Assembly: GCF_003053565.1 (NCBI RefSeq)
Contig: NZ_QAXS01000008.1
Span: forward strand, 1-64,000
Source: Halanaerobium saccharolyticum
GTDB taxonomy: Bacteria; Bacillota; Halanaerobiia; Halanaerobiales; Halanaerobiaceae
Length of the DNA stretch: 64,000 nucleotides
Direction of reading: 5' to 3'
The translations under genes and the position numbers were made by a program. Every line of letters begins with the position of its first letter. The first letter of the stretch is position 1. Below, in pieces: positions 36,032 through 44,706 of the stretch. Below the pieces are notes generated by a model. The model saw only the letters and a list, made by a program, of their open reading frames with translations. It had not been told where the DNA came from and ran no database searches.

Positions 36032-36946
36032 ATGTATTATACAGGCTTTGCTGATGAGGCGGCAGATTCGATAGAAAAGCAGATACAAGTTACTAAGGAA
36101 TTGGGCTGGGAATATATAGAATCCCGCAATATTGATGGTACAAATCTTACCGATATTAGTGATGAAAAATTTGAAGAGGTAGCTGAAAAATTGAATGAGG
36201 CTGGAATTAAAGTTAATTGTTTTGGCAGTGCAGTTGCCAATTGGGGAAAAGATCCCAGAGATGAAGAATCTTTTAAAAAAAGTATGGAAGAACTTAAGCG
36301 AGCTATCCCCAGAATGCAGAGACTGGGTACCAAAATGATTCGAGGCATGAGTTATGGAATTCCGAAAGAACTCTCTCCAGATAATCCTGAATTGGAAGAC
36401 AAAATTATTGATAACTTAAAAAAAATGGTTAAAATGTGCGAGGATGCTGGAATTATTTACTTACATGAAAATTGTATGAATTACTTTTCTCAGTCCTATG
36501 AGAAAATGGATAAATTAATTTCTAAAATTGATTCCCCTAATTTTAAAATTGTTTTTGATACTGGAAATCCTTTGATGGCTGATAATAGAATAGGGGAACC
36601 TCCATATGGAAAACAGACAAGCTGGGAAGCCTATCAGCAATTAAAAGATGAAATTGCTTATGTACATATTAAAGATGGAACTTTTGTAAAAGAAACAGAT
36701 AGTATTTTTCCAGAGATGGATTACTGTTATCCAGGAGATGGTAATGGTGAGGTGAAAAAAATAGTTAAGGATCTGCTGGCAGATGGTTATGATGGTGGTT
36801 TTTCCATTGAACCTCATATGGATGCTGTTTATCATGAAGAGCGCGATAATAATCAGGATGATGCCAGGTATAATACTTACCTGGAATATGGAAAAAGATT
36901 TATGCAGTTAATGGAAGAGATCAAGAAAGAAGTTGAGGAGGATTAG
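36032..36946 (+). CDS. Sugar isomerase/epimerase-like TIM-barrel protein (AP endonuclease 2 superfamily)
   Basis: 304 aa. The xylose-isomerase-like metal site is readable: glutamate in YLHENCMNYFS (about 150), aspartate in IVFDTGNPL, histidine in YVHIKDGTF and glutamate in FSIEPHM. Enzymes of this superfamily isomerise, epimerise or dehydrate sugars and keto-inositols with a divalent metal. A Gfo/Idh dehydrogenase follows 7 bases later, so the two probably act in sequence. Substrate unknown. Confidence 0.87.
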   Translation: MYYTGFADEAADSIEKQIQVTKELGWEYIESRNIDGTNLTDISDEKFEEVAEKLNEAGIKVNCFGSAVANWGKDPRDEESFKKSMEELKRAIPRMQRLGTKMIRGMSYGIPKELSPDNPELEDKIIDNLKKMVKMCEDAGIIYLHENCMNYFSQSYEKMDKLISKIDSPNFKIVFDTGNPLMADNRIGEPPYGKQTSWEAYQQLKDEIAYVHIKDGTFVKETDSIFPEMDYCYPGDGNGEVKKIVKDLLADGYDGGFSIEPHMDAVYHEERDNNQDDARYNTYLEYGKRFMQLMEEIKKEVEED

Positions 36947-36953
36947 CTAGCAG

Positions 36954-38111
36954 ATGATAGAAATTAAGATTGGAATTATTGGTATTGGAAATATGGGCAG
37001 CAGCCATGCTAACTCTATAGTAAAAGATAAAGTTAAAAATGCAAAATTAACCGCTGTCTGTGATATTGATTCAGCCAGAATCAAATGGGCTAAGAATAAT
37101 CTTGATTCAGAAATTGAGTACTTTACTAATCCCCAAAGATTTTACCAGGAGGCAGATATTGAGGCTGTATTGATAGCTACTCCCCATTATGACCATCCTC
37201 CCCTGGCTGTTGAGGCATTTAAAAATGAACTCCATGTTTTAATTGAAAAACCAGCTGGAGTTTATACCAAAGCAGTCCGAGAAATGAACGAAACTGCTCA
37301 AAAAACAGATAAAGTTTTTGGGATTATGTATAATCAGCGAACCAGAGCTATTTATCAGAAGCTTAAAGAACTAATTGATTCGGGTGAGCTGGGAGAAATT
37401 AAAAGAACAAACTGGATTATCGACTGGTACCGTCCTCAAAGTTATTATAACAATGGCGGCTGGCGGGCAACCTGGGAAGGCGAAGGTGGTGGAGTTTTAT
37501 TAAATCAGGATCCACATCAGCTTGATTTATGGCAGTGGATCTGTGGAATGCCGAAAAAAGTTAGAGCCTTTGCTGAAAACGGTAAATATCATAATATAGA
37601 AGTAGAAGATGATGTTACAGCTTATGTAGAATATGAAAATGGAGCTACAGGTGTTTTTGTAACTTCAACCGGAATTGCCCCGGAAACTAATAGGCTTGAG
37701 ATTAGCGGGAATAAGGGTAAGATAATTGTTGAAAATAATGAGATTCATTTTAAGAGGCTAAGAACTCCAGAGAGAGAATTTAATCATGACTTTAAAGGTG
37801 GATTTGGCAGTCCAGAATGCTGGGAATGCAAAATACCGCTTGCAGGAGATAATCCTGAGCATTTAGGGATTTTAAATAACTGGATTGATGCAATTTTAAA
37901 TGGGGCAGAACTTATTGCTCCTGGTGAAGAAGGAATCAAAGGTTTAACAATTTCTAATGCAATGCACCTTTCTGCCTGGACAGATGATTGGGTTGAACTG
38001 CCGCTTGATGAGAATTTATTTAAGGAAAAGCTGGATAAAAAAATTGAAAATTCTACTTTTGTTAAAGAAAATATAGAAGCTGAAACTATGGATGTTGAGG
38101 GAACATTTTAA
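36954..38111 (+). CDS. Gfo/Idh/MocA-family oxidoreductase
   Basis: 385 aa. The N-terminal Rossmann domain shows GIIGIGNMGSSHA, ATPHYDHPPLA and the catalytic-site lysine in LIEKPAGVYT (about 98). The C-terminal domain has GGVLLNQDPHQLDLWQW, with the histidine/aspartate pair of active family members. Such enzymes oxidise or reduce a sugar hydroxyl with NAD(P). It shares the transcript with the TIM-barrel gene upstream and is followed by a strong terminator, so it ends the first glycan operon. Confidence 0.92.
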   Translation: MIEIKIGIIGIGNMGSSHANSIVKDKVKNAKLTAVCDIDSARIKWAKNNLDSEIEYFTNPQRFYQEADIEAVLIATPHYDHPPLAVEAFKNELHVLIEKPAGVYTKAVREMNETAQKTDKVFGIMYNQRTRAIYQKLKELIDSGELGEIKRTNWIIDWYRPQSYYNNGGWRATWEGEGGGVLLNQDPHQLDLWQWICGMPKKVRAFAENGKYHNIEVEDDVTAYVEYENGATGVFVTSTGIAPETNRLEISGNKGKIIVENNEIHFKRLRTPEREFNHDFKGGFGSPECWECKIPLAGDNPEHLGILNNWIDAILNGAELIAPGEEGIKGLTISNAMHLSAWTDDWVELPLDENLFKEKLDKKIENSTFVKENIEAETMDVEGTF

Positions 38112-38171
38112 AAGAATAATACTTTTGATAATTACTGAGAATAAAGAATAAATTGTTTCTTCCTTGGAAAG

Positions 38172-38206
38172 CCCTGTTCTTAAATTGTTAAAAGAACAGG
38201 GTTTTT
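38172..38206 (+). terminator. Rho-independent terminator ending the first glycan operon
   Basis: CCCTGTTCTT (38172-38181) pairs perfectly with AAGAACAGGG (38192-38201), then TTTTT. Confidence 0.92.
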
Positions 38207-38225
38207 AATTAAGCACTTAACATTA

Positions 38226-38231
38226 TATAAT
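38226..38231 (+). promoter_or_regulatory. -10 box (TATAAT) before the GH63-like gene
   Basis: TATAAT, 33 bases before the ATG at 38265. The sequence 17 bases upstream is a poor -35 box, so activation or weak basal expression is likely. Confidence 0.45.
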
Positions 38232-38264
38232 GACTATAGTAAAAAACATCAGGATGTGATAATT

Positions 38265-40958
38265 ATGAATATTGATAAGTTAAAAAATAGTTATGATCTG
38301 CAGCTGCCAACTTGGGGACCCTATACAAAAAAATATTTGGGTATCTCACATATAGCCGATCAAAAGCGGGGGATTCGCTTTGATCTCAGTGTTTTCCCTG
38401 GTTATTACAGAAGAAAAGTTAAAATTCCGAATGTAAGTTGGGAATCTGATTATCATCCCTGGGAAGCTGCCTCTGATTTAAAGTATTATTCTAATCGCCA
38501 TCAACTGGAATGGAAAGATAAGCTTTACTGTGATATTTCTTATTCAGAAATTGATGATCATTCGAGATTGATTAGATGTAATTGTGTTAATCACACAGAC
38601 TCGATTCAGAATATTGTAATGCATTTTATGGGATATATCAACTTACCCAAAAAAAGATTATTAAAAATAAATGCTGCAGCTGATTCAGTCTGGATAAATG
38701 CTTTAGAATATACTGAGCTAAAATACTCGAATCCAAGCCCACAGGACAATCTAATGCCTGATGGTTTATTAAGGGGCGAAGTCCATGAGCCAGAGTTTTT
38801 TGAGGGTACAGGTTTGGGGCGTGATTTTGGCAAAGATAAGGATGATAGAGTAAATTATGAGTTAAAATTAGAAAAAGATATTGATGATGCTGTTTTGTTA
38901 ATTAGATATCAAAATAAATCTGAGCAGGCACTTTCTTTTAATTTAGAAGGTATAATTGATAAAGAAATAGAGTTTCCAAGTGCTGAGAATGTAGGAATTA
39001 AAATGATTCAGCTTGGCAATCTACCTACGGGCGAACACAAAATCAAATTAATATCTAACAACGGTGGAGCTGAAATAAAAATTGATGGCTTTTTAGTAAC
39101 AGCTTTAAAAGATAAGAATAAAGTTAGTTTTACTGCAGAAGAACACAATCCAGTTCCCGAAGTGTTAGAAAAATTAAGAGATAATTCTCTTATATTAAAA
39201 TATGAAGATATTGATCAGTACTATGGAATAAAATGGTTTTATAATGATTTTGAAATTAGAGAATTTGAAAGCAATAATTTGGATTCTTTTATGAAAAGAA
39301 TGGTTCATGATCATGTTTCAAAAAAGTTAGTAGATGATGAAAATGGAAAGCCAGGAATGCACTATACAAATGTCTTTTTGCGCCCAATAACCATAGAAGC
39401 TAATTCGAGCCAGCTAATATATGGGATGGTGTGTAATGGAAGCCGCCAGGAGGTTGAAAGTAAGCTTAGCCACTTTAAATCAGATAAAGAAAATATGGAT
39501 GAGCTCTACAATAATGCTCGGGAAGATGCTTTTGAATTTAATCAGAAATTGGAAGGTGATAAGTATAAATTTAGTCAACAGAAGATGGCTGCTACTACAT
39601 TGACAAATGTGGTTTATCCAACTTATATTAGAAAAGGGTATATCAAACATTATCCTCCAGGGCGCTGGTGGGATTCATTATATACCTGGGATTCTGGTTT
39701 TATTGGTCTCGGTCTAAGCGAACTTGATGAGGATCGGGCGATTGAATGCCTCAATGCCTATCTGACTGAACCGGGTGATCAACACTCAGCTTTTATCCAT
39801 CACGGCAGTCCGGTTCCTGTACAAATTTATTTGTTTTTAGAACTCTGGAACAGATTACAGTCTAAAGAATTTTTAGAGTATTTTTATCCACGTTTAAAAC
39901 AATATCATCAGTTTTTAGCCGGTAGGCTGGGTAGTTCAACTACCAGAAACTTAAAATCAAATCTTTTAAAAACCTGGGATTATTTCTATAATTCTGGAGG
40001 TTGGGATGATTATCCAGCCCAGGTCTATGTCCATGATCAGAATCTGGAAGACAGAGTGACTCCTGTAATAAATACTGCTCAGGCAATAAGAACTGCTAAA
40101 ATATTAAAAATGGCTGCCTGGGAGCTCGGTCTGAAATCAGATATAGAAGAATTTGATCAGGATATCGATACTTTTACTAAGGCTCTACAAAAACACTCCT
40201 GGGATGAAGAATCCGGTTATTTTTCATATGTGCTTCATGATCAAAATGGTAAGCCAAAGAATATTTTAAAAGATAATACCGGTAAAAATTATAATATGGG
40301 ACTTGATGGAGTATCACCACTGGTTGCTGGAATCTGTAATCAGGATCAAGAAAAAAGATTAATCGATAAGTTGTTTTCTAAAGAAAGAATGTGGACAGAG
40401 ATTGGAATTTCTACAGTAGATAAAACCGCTCCTTATTACAAAAACGATGGCTATTGGAACGGGTCAGTCTGGATGCCACACCAGTGGTTTATCTGGAAAA
40501 CTCTTCTTGATTTAAATAGAGCTGACCTAGCCTATAAAATTGCTATTACCGGTCTTGAACTCTGGCAGAACGAAGTAGATAAATCATATTCATGTTTTGA
40601 ACACTTTCTGCTGCAGTCAAAAAGGGGGGCAGGCTGGCATCATTTCAGCGGGCTATCTACCCCGGTCATGAGCTGGTTTGCTGCTTATTTCACAGCAGGG
40701 AAATTGACTGTAGGTTTTGATACCTGGGTTATTAATCAGGAATTTAAAAATGATAATAGTTCTCTGGAAGCCAGGCTCAGAATATTTGGTAATAATGATG
40801 GTGTAAATATTACCGTTTCGCTTAATTCAAGTAATGAATATAATGTTCTCTGGAATGGTAAATTGATCAAACATGAGGCTATTAAAGGTGGTATTCTAAA
40901 TATTCAAATTCCTGGGGGAGAGTTCGAAGGTGATTTAGAGGTTTTAAAAGCTGAATAA
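38265..40958 (+). CDS. Clan GH-G (GH63/GH37-like) alpha/alpha-barrel glycosidase
   Basis: 897 aa, no signal peptide. An N-terminal beta-sandwich (about 1-330), which includes a segment like a carbohydrate-binding module (GEHKIKLISNNGGAEIKIDGF), is followed by an alpha/alpha toroid from about 430. Motifs such as GRWWDSLYTWDSGFIGLGLSE (about 467), GGWDDYPAQVYVHDQN with a likely acid aspartate (about 579), YWNGSVWMPHQW (about 730) and SCFEHF match GH63-type and related trehalase-like enzymes. Sub-specificity is unknown. ATG 38265 follows AGGATGTGA. It is first in a unit with GH130, which suggests a manno- or glucoside-containing substrate. Confidence 0.8.
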   Translation: MNIDKLKNSYDLQLPTWGPYTKKYLGISHIADQKRGIRFDLSVFPGYYRRKVKIPNVSWESDYHPWEAASDLKYYSNRHQLEWKDKLYCDISYSEIDDHSRLIRCNCVNHTDSIQNIVMHFMGYINLPKKRLLKINAAADSVWINALEYTELKYSNPSPQDNLMPDGLLRGEVHEPEFFEGTGLGRDFGKDKDDRVNYELKLEKDIDDAVLLIRYQNKSEQALSFNLEGIIDKEIEFPSAENVGIKMIQLGNLPTGEHKIKLISNNGGAEIKIDGFLVTALKDKNKVSFTAEEHNPVPEVLEKLRDNSLILKYEDIDQYYGIKWFYNDFEIREFESNNLDSFMKRMVHDHVSKKLVDDENGKPGMHYTNVFLRPITIEANSSQLIYGMVCNGSRQEVESKLSHFKSDKENMDELYNNAREDAFEFNQKLEGDKYKFSQQKMAATTLTNVVYPTYIRKGYIKHYPPGRWWDSLYTWDSGFIGLGLSELDEDRAIECLNAYLTEPGDQHSAFIHHGSPVPVQIYLFLELWNRLQSKEFLEYFYPRLKQYHQFLAGRLGSSTTRNLKSNLLKTWDYFYNSGGWDDYPAQVYVHDQNLEDRVTPVINTAQAIRTAKILKMAAWELGLKSDIEEFDQDIDTFTKALQKHSWDEESGYFSYVLHDQNGKPKNILKDNTGKNYNMGLDGVSPLVAGICNQDQEKRLIDKLFSKERMWTEIGISTVDKTAPYYKNDGYWNGSVWMPHQWFIWKTLLDLNRADLAYKIAITGLELWQNEVDKSYSCFEHFLLQSKRGAGWHHFSGLSTPVMSWFAAYFTAGKLTVGFDTWVINQEFKNDNSSLEARLRIFGNNDGVNITVSLNSSNEYNVLWNGKLIKHEAIKGGILNIQIPGGEFEGDLEVLKAE

Positions 40959-40999
40959 GAATTGAAAAAAATGACTTTAAAATATTGGAGGCAATTTGA

Positions 41000-41980
41000 A
41001 TGAAACTAAATAAACAATATAATACATTACCACTGATAAAACGAGATGGGAAAAATCCCATTTTGACAGCTGAGCAGGTCCCCTATGAAGCGACTTTATT
41101 ATTTAATCCTGGTGTAGCTAAGTATAAAGAAGGCTATGTAATGGTATTTCGAAATGACTACGGAAAATTTGATGGAGAAATTTTTGATGGTACTAATCTT
41201 GGCCTGGCTTTTAGTGAAAATGGAATTGACTGGGAAGTTATGCCTGATCCCTGTTTTAGTCTAAAGAATGATGAAATTACCAGGGTTTATGATCCAAGAA
41301 TTACTCCTATAGATGACCTGTTTTATCTTTCGTTTGCAGTGGATACATTACATGGAATTAGGGGAGGTATAGCTGTAACTGAAGATTTTAAGAATTTTGA
41401 GGTTTTAAGTATGTCTGTCCCAGATAATCGCAATATGGTACTGTTTCCCGAGAAAATAAACAATAAATATTTGCGTCTGGAAAGGCCTTTTCCTGTATAC
41501 GGTAAAAAGGAAGAAGAAGCTTTTGATATCTGGATTTCAGAATCACCGGATTTAGTATACTGGGGTAATTCGAGCTTATTACTTGGTAGTGATGAAGTAC
41601 CTTACTGTAATAGCAAAATCGGGCCGGCGGCTCCCCCGATTAAGACTGAAAAAGGCTGGTTAACCACATTCCATGTAGTTGATTATGACGCCAGGAGAGG
41701 GAAGAATGGCTGGGAAGATAACTGGAAAAAGCGATATACTGTCGGTTTAATGCTTTTGGATCTGGAGGATCCTTCTAAAGTAATAAGTATTTTAGATAAA
41801 CCTCTGATGGTTCCTGAAGTAGATTATGAGATAAAAAATGGTTTTAGAAACAATGTTATTTTTCCCTGTGGAATGATATTAGAAGACAATGAGGAAGTTA
41901 AAATCTATTATGGTGCTGCAGATACTGTTATAGCATTAGCAACTGCTGACCTTAATGATTTGCTAACTCTTATGATATAA
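41000..41980 (+). CDS. GH130-family glycoside phosphorylase/hydrolase
   Basis: 326 aa five-bladed beta-propeller of GH130. RVYDPRITPIDDLFYLSF carries the conserved aspartate (about 97). KIGPAAPPIKTEKGWLTTFH gives the lysine and histidine that bind phosphate in the phosphorylases, and the C-terminal KIYYGAADTVIALATADL is also a hallmark. Most characterised members phosphorolyse beta-mannosides, releasing mannose 1-phosphate; some hydrolyse instead. Cytoplasmic. It follows the GH63-like gene by 41 bases with its own GGAGG site. Together they indicate intracellular breakdown of a mannose-containing oligosaccharide, an inference from the family. Confidence 0.88.
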   Translation: MKLNKQYNTLPLIKRDGKNPILTAEQVPYEATLLFNPGVAKYKEGYVMVFRNDYGKFDGEIFDGTNLGLAFSENGIDWEVMPDPCFSLKNDEITRVYDPRITPIDDLFYLSFAVDTLHGIRGGIAVTEDFKNFEVLSMSVPDNRNMVLFPEKINNKYLRLERPFPVYGKKEEEAFDIWISESPDLVYWGNSSLLLGSDEVPYCNSKIGPAAPPIKTEKGWLTTFHVVDYDARRGKNGWEDNWKKRYTVGLMLLDLEDPSKVISILDKPLMVPEVDYEIKNGFRNNVIFPCGMILEDNEEVKIYYGAADTVIALATADLNDLLTLMI

Positions 41981-42002
41981 AGTTATTATTAAATTACTAA
42001 CC

Positions 42003-42033
42003 TATCTTTTAATAAATCTGGTATTAAAAGATA
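42003..42033. promoter_or_regulatory. 12-bp-arm inverted repeat overlapping the promoter of the DUF2264 gene
   Basis: TATCTTTTAATA, a 7-base loop and the exact reverse complement. It could terminate GH130 transcripts (a weak T-rich stretch follows) or be an operator, because its right arm covers the -35 region of the next promoter. Confidence 0.55.
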
Positions 42034-42043
42034 TTCTTAGTTT

Positions 42044-42052
42044 TGTTATAAT
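42044..42052 (+). promoter_or_regulatory. Extended -10 promoter of the DUF2264 gene
   Basis: TG-T-TATAAT (42044-42052). The -35 position holds only TTAAAA, inside the right arm of the inverted repeat. Confidence 0.55.
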
Positions 42053-42083
42053 TAGAGTAAATATTTTAAATAAGGGGATTTTT

Positions 42084-43226
42084 ATGACAGATCGAAAGTT
42101 CTGGTTGAAAACGATGCTCAAAATTATTGATCCAGTTTTAGAAAACTTAAGCCAGCAGAAATTGAAAGTTAAGATGCCGGTTGAAGGTGAAACTGAAAGA
42201 GTTAAATTTAGCTATCTGGAAGCCTTTGGCCGCACTTTAAGCGGTATTGCTCCCTGGCTTGAACTTAATTCTAAAAATATTGATTTAAACCAGCAGGAAA
42301 AGAAAGATTTAGAAAATTATAGTGACCTTGCAAGAAAATCAATCAAAAATGCTGTTGATCCGGAATCAAAAGATTATATGATTTTTAGTGATCAAATCAG
42401 ACAGCCTCTAGTTGATACAGCTTTTCTGGCTCAGGCGATAATCAGAGCCCCTGAGGAACTCTGGCAAAAACTTGATTCTGAAACTAAGGAAAATCTTGTG
42501 ACAGCTTTAAAAAGCAGCCGCCAGATTAAACCATATTACTGTAACTGGCTTCTTTTTTCGGCGATGGTAGAAACAGCACTGGCTTTTATGGGAGAAGATT
42601 ATGATTCAGTTCGAATAGATTATGCAGTAAGAAAACATCAGGAATGGTATCTCGGGGATGGGGTCTATGGTGATGGTCCGGAATTTCACTTTGATTATTA
42701 TAACAGTTTTGTGATTCAGCCGATGCTGCTCGATATCATCAGGGTGATGAAGGATAAGAATGCAGAAATTGCTGAGCTGGAAGCAGAAGTTTTAAGCAGA
42801 GCCAGGCGTTATGGGGAAATTTTAGAAAAAATGATTGCCGCTGACGGCAGTTATCCACCGCTCGGCCGCTCTATTACCTACAGATTTGGAGTCTTTCAGT
42901 TATTATCACAGCTGGCTCTAAATAAGGAACTTCCTGAATCTTTAAATCAGGCACAGGTGAGAACAGCTCTGACTGCAGTAATCAAAAAAGTGATGTCTAC
43001 AGATAATGTCTTTGATCAAAATGGCTGGCTTAATATTGGTCTTTATGGTAAACAGCCTGATTTAGGTGAACACTATATTAATACAGGCAGTCTTTATCTG
43101 GCCACTGAGGTCTTTTTAGCTCTGGGCCTTCCTGAGAATTCAGAATTCTGGTCAGCTCCAGCAGAAGCCTGGTCTGCTAAAAAAATCTGGTCTGGAGAAA
43201 ACATGGCTGCAGACCATGCACTTTAG
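42084..43226 (+). CDS. DUF2264-family protein, probable alpha/alpha-toroid carbohydrate enzyme
   Basis: 380 aa, no signal peptide. The N-terminal FWLKTMLKIIDPVLENLSQ and EAFGRTLSGIAPWLEL, the central NWLLFSAMVETALAFMG, YGDGPEFHFDYYNSFVIQPMLLDI and SYPPLGRSITYRFG are DUF2264 motifs. It has only the catalytic-like toroid half; many relatives carry an extra C-terminal beta domain and reach about 600 aa. Members are common in plant-polysaccharide loci and are thought to act on uronic-acid-containing fragments, but the specific activity here is unknown. It has its own promoter and a terminator, so it is monocistronic. Confidence 0.82.
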   Translation: MTDRKFWLKTMLKIIDPVLENLSQQKLKVKMPVEGETERVKFSYLEAFGRTLSGIAPWLELNSKNIDLNQQEKKDLENYSDLARKSIKNAVDPESKDYMIFSDQIRQPLVDTAFLAQAIIRAPEELWQKLDSETKENLVTALKSSRQIKPYYCNWLLFSAMVETALAFMGEDYDSVRIDYAVRKHQEWYLGDGVYGDGPEFHFDYYNSFVIQPMLLDIIRVMKDKNAEIAELEAEVLSRARRYGEILEKMIAADGSYPPLGRSITYRFGVFQLLSQLALNKELPESLNQAQVRTALTAVIKKVMSTDNVFDQNGWLNIGLYGKQPDLGEHYINTGSLYLATEVFLALGLPENSEFWSAPAEAWSAKKIWSGENMAADHAL

Positions 43227-43253
43227 ATAAAATATTGTATATTAAATGGAAAA

Positions 43254-43300
43254 ATGCTCCCTGAGTGAAGAGTGCTAAACAACTTCATTTTAGGGAGCAT
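43254..43300 (+). terminator. Terminator after the DUF2264 gene
   Basis: ATGCTCCCT (43254-43262) pairs with AGGGAGCAT (43292-43300), with an inner TGAAG/CTTCA stem, then TGTTGTTATT. Confidence 0.8.
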
Positions 43301-43391
43301 TGTTGTTATTAATATCTGGACTCTGATTTTTTTCATAATTTTTAAAATATTTTAGGAAAAAATAAAGGAATTTATTCTATGATGACTAATA

Positions 43392-43418
43392 TATAATAGA
43401 GTAATTGTACGTACAATT
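43392..43418 (+). promoter_or_regulatory. Promoter -10 box followed by AraR-type operator
   Basis: TATAAT (43392-43397) is followed at once by the perfect palindrome AATTGTACGTACAATT (43403-43418), which would cover the transcript start. The core TTGTACGTACAA is the B. subtilis AraR operator core and recurs at 44598-44609. The likely repressor is the GntR/LacI chimera at 49791-50885. Confidence 0.75.
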
Positions 43419-43442
43419 AAATAAGAAAAGAGGAGAATTAAT

Positions 43443-44525
43443 ATGAGCCAGATTGATTTTGCTATTGTTGGTGGAGGCTGGCGGAGCAAATTTTATTTAA
43501 GAATTGCCAGAGCTTTACCGGCTCAATTTAAGGTTTGTGGAATGGTAGTCAGGGATGAAAGCAAAGGACAGATTATTGAAAATAAGTGGGGAGTAAGCAC
43601 TTACCGAAATATTGATCAGCTGTTAAAAGAAAAAAGCCCAGATTTTGTAGTGGTTGCGGTTTCCTGGTCTGCTGCCCCGAAAATAAGTATCGAATTGGCT
43701 AAAAGGAAGATAGCAATTTTATCAGAAACTCCACCGGCACCTGATTTAGAGGGATTAATTGAGTTATATAACTTACTGCAAGAATATGAAGCCAGATATC
43801 AGGTAGCAGAACAGTATCATCTGCAGCCTCTGCATGCTGTCAGGATTGGAATTGTTGATTCAGGTCTGCTGGGAGATCAGATTAACCAGGTCCAAATTTC
43901 AGTCTGTCATGACTATCATGCTATAAGTTTAATCAGGAAATTTTTAGGGATTAAATTTGAAAATGTTAAAATTTCAGCTCAAAAATTTGAAACTCCACTG
44001 ATTGCTGGCCCGGATTTTGAGGGAAATCCAGAAATTAAGCAAGAGAAAATTTCTGAGCAAACTATAGCCACCCTTGATTTTGGCGATAAAATGGCCTTAT
44101 ATGATTTTAGTGATGATCAGTATTTTTCTTGGATTCGTGATTTGCGGTTATTGATCAGGGGAGAAAGAGGAGAAATTAATAATAAGAGAGTTAAATATTT
44201 AAAAGATTTTAAAACACCAGTTGAATTTGATTTAAAAAGAATGAACGCTGGCGAAGATGGTAATTTAGAAGGTTATTATTTAAAAGGGATACTGGCAGGA
44301 AAAGATTGGATTTATAAAAACCCTTTTATACCTGGAAGAATAACTGATGATGAGATAGCAATTGCCAGTTGTTTAAAAAAAATGAGTTCTTTTGTTGAAG
44401 GCGGAAAAAGATTTTATAGTTTTGCAGAGGCTGCTCAGGATCATTATCTTTCTCTATTAATTAAAGAATCAATCGATAAAAATCGAACTGTAGAGTCCAG
44501 ACAGCAGCCCTGGGCAGAACAATAA
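43443..44525 (+). CDS. Atypical Gfo/Idh-family protein lacking the EKP lysine
   Basis: 360 aa. The N-terminal Rossmann domain begins DFAIVGGGWRSKFYLRIARAL, and the fold follows Gfo/Idh throughout. The usual catalytic EKP motif is replaced by SETPPAPD (about 98-105), so the active-site lysine is missing, and the second-domain motif is CHDYHAISLIRKFLG instead of the standard GGG...D.H..D. It may use another residue, have a different chemistry, or be a sensor. It is the first gene of the AraR-controlled block with a sugar importer and GH42. GAGGAG ribosome site. Confidence 0.82.
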   Translation: MSQIDFAIVGGGWRSKFYLRIARALPAQFKVCGMVVRDESKGQIIENKWGVSTYRNIDQLLKEKSPDFVVVAVSWSAAPKISIELAKRKIAILSETPPAPDLEGLIELYNLLQEYEARYQVAEQYHLQPLHAVRIGIVDSGLLGDQINQVQISVCHDYHAISLIRKFLGIKFENVKISAQKFETPLIAGPDFEGNPEIKQEKISEQTIATLDFGDKMALYDFSDDQYFSWIRDLRLLIRGERGEINNKRVKYLKDFKTPVEFDLKRMNAGEDGNLEGYYLKGILAGKDWIYKNPFIPGRITDDEIAIASCLKKMSSFVEGGKRFYSFAEAAQDHYLSLLIKESIDKNRTVESRQQPWAEQ

Positions 44526-44597
44526 TATAAAAATTAAAAATATTTTTAAAAATAAAGGATTTATTTTATCGATGGTGAATATTAATAATAGTGTTAT

Positions 44598-44609
44598 TTG
44601 TACGTACAA
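44598..44609 (+). promoter_or_regulatory. Second AraR-type operator, before the sugar-binding protein gene
   Basis: TTGTACGTACAA, identical in its 12-base core to the first site. A further half site (TAGTACAAT) follows 2 bases later. It coincides with a possible -35 box (TTGTAC) for the transporter genes, a position fitting repression. Confidence 0.7.
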
Positions 44610-44706
44610 TAGTACAATTATATTTATAACAATTATTTTATATATATAAGGGGGGGTTACTAAATTTATTTTTGCATTCCAAAAAAATTTAAGGAGGATA
44701 TTAATA

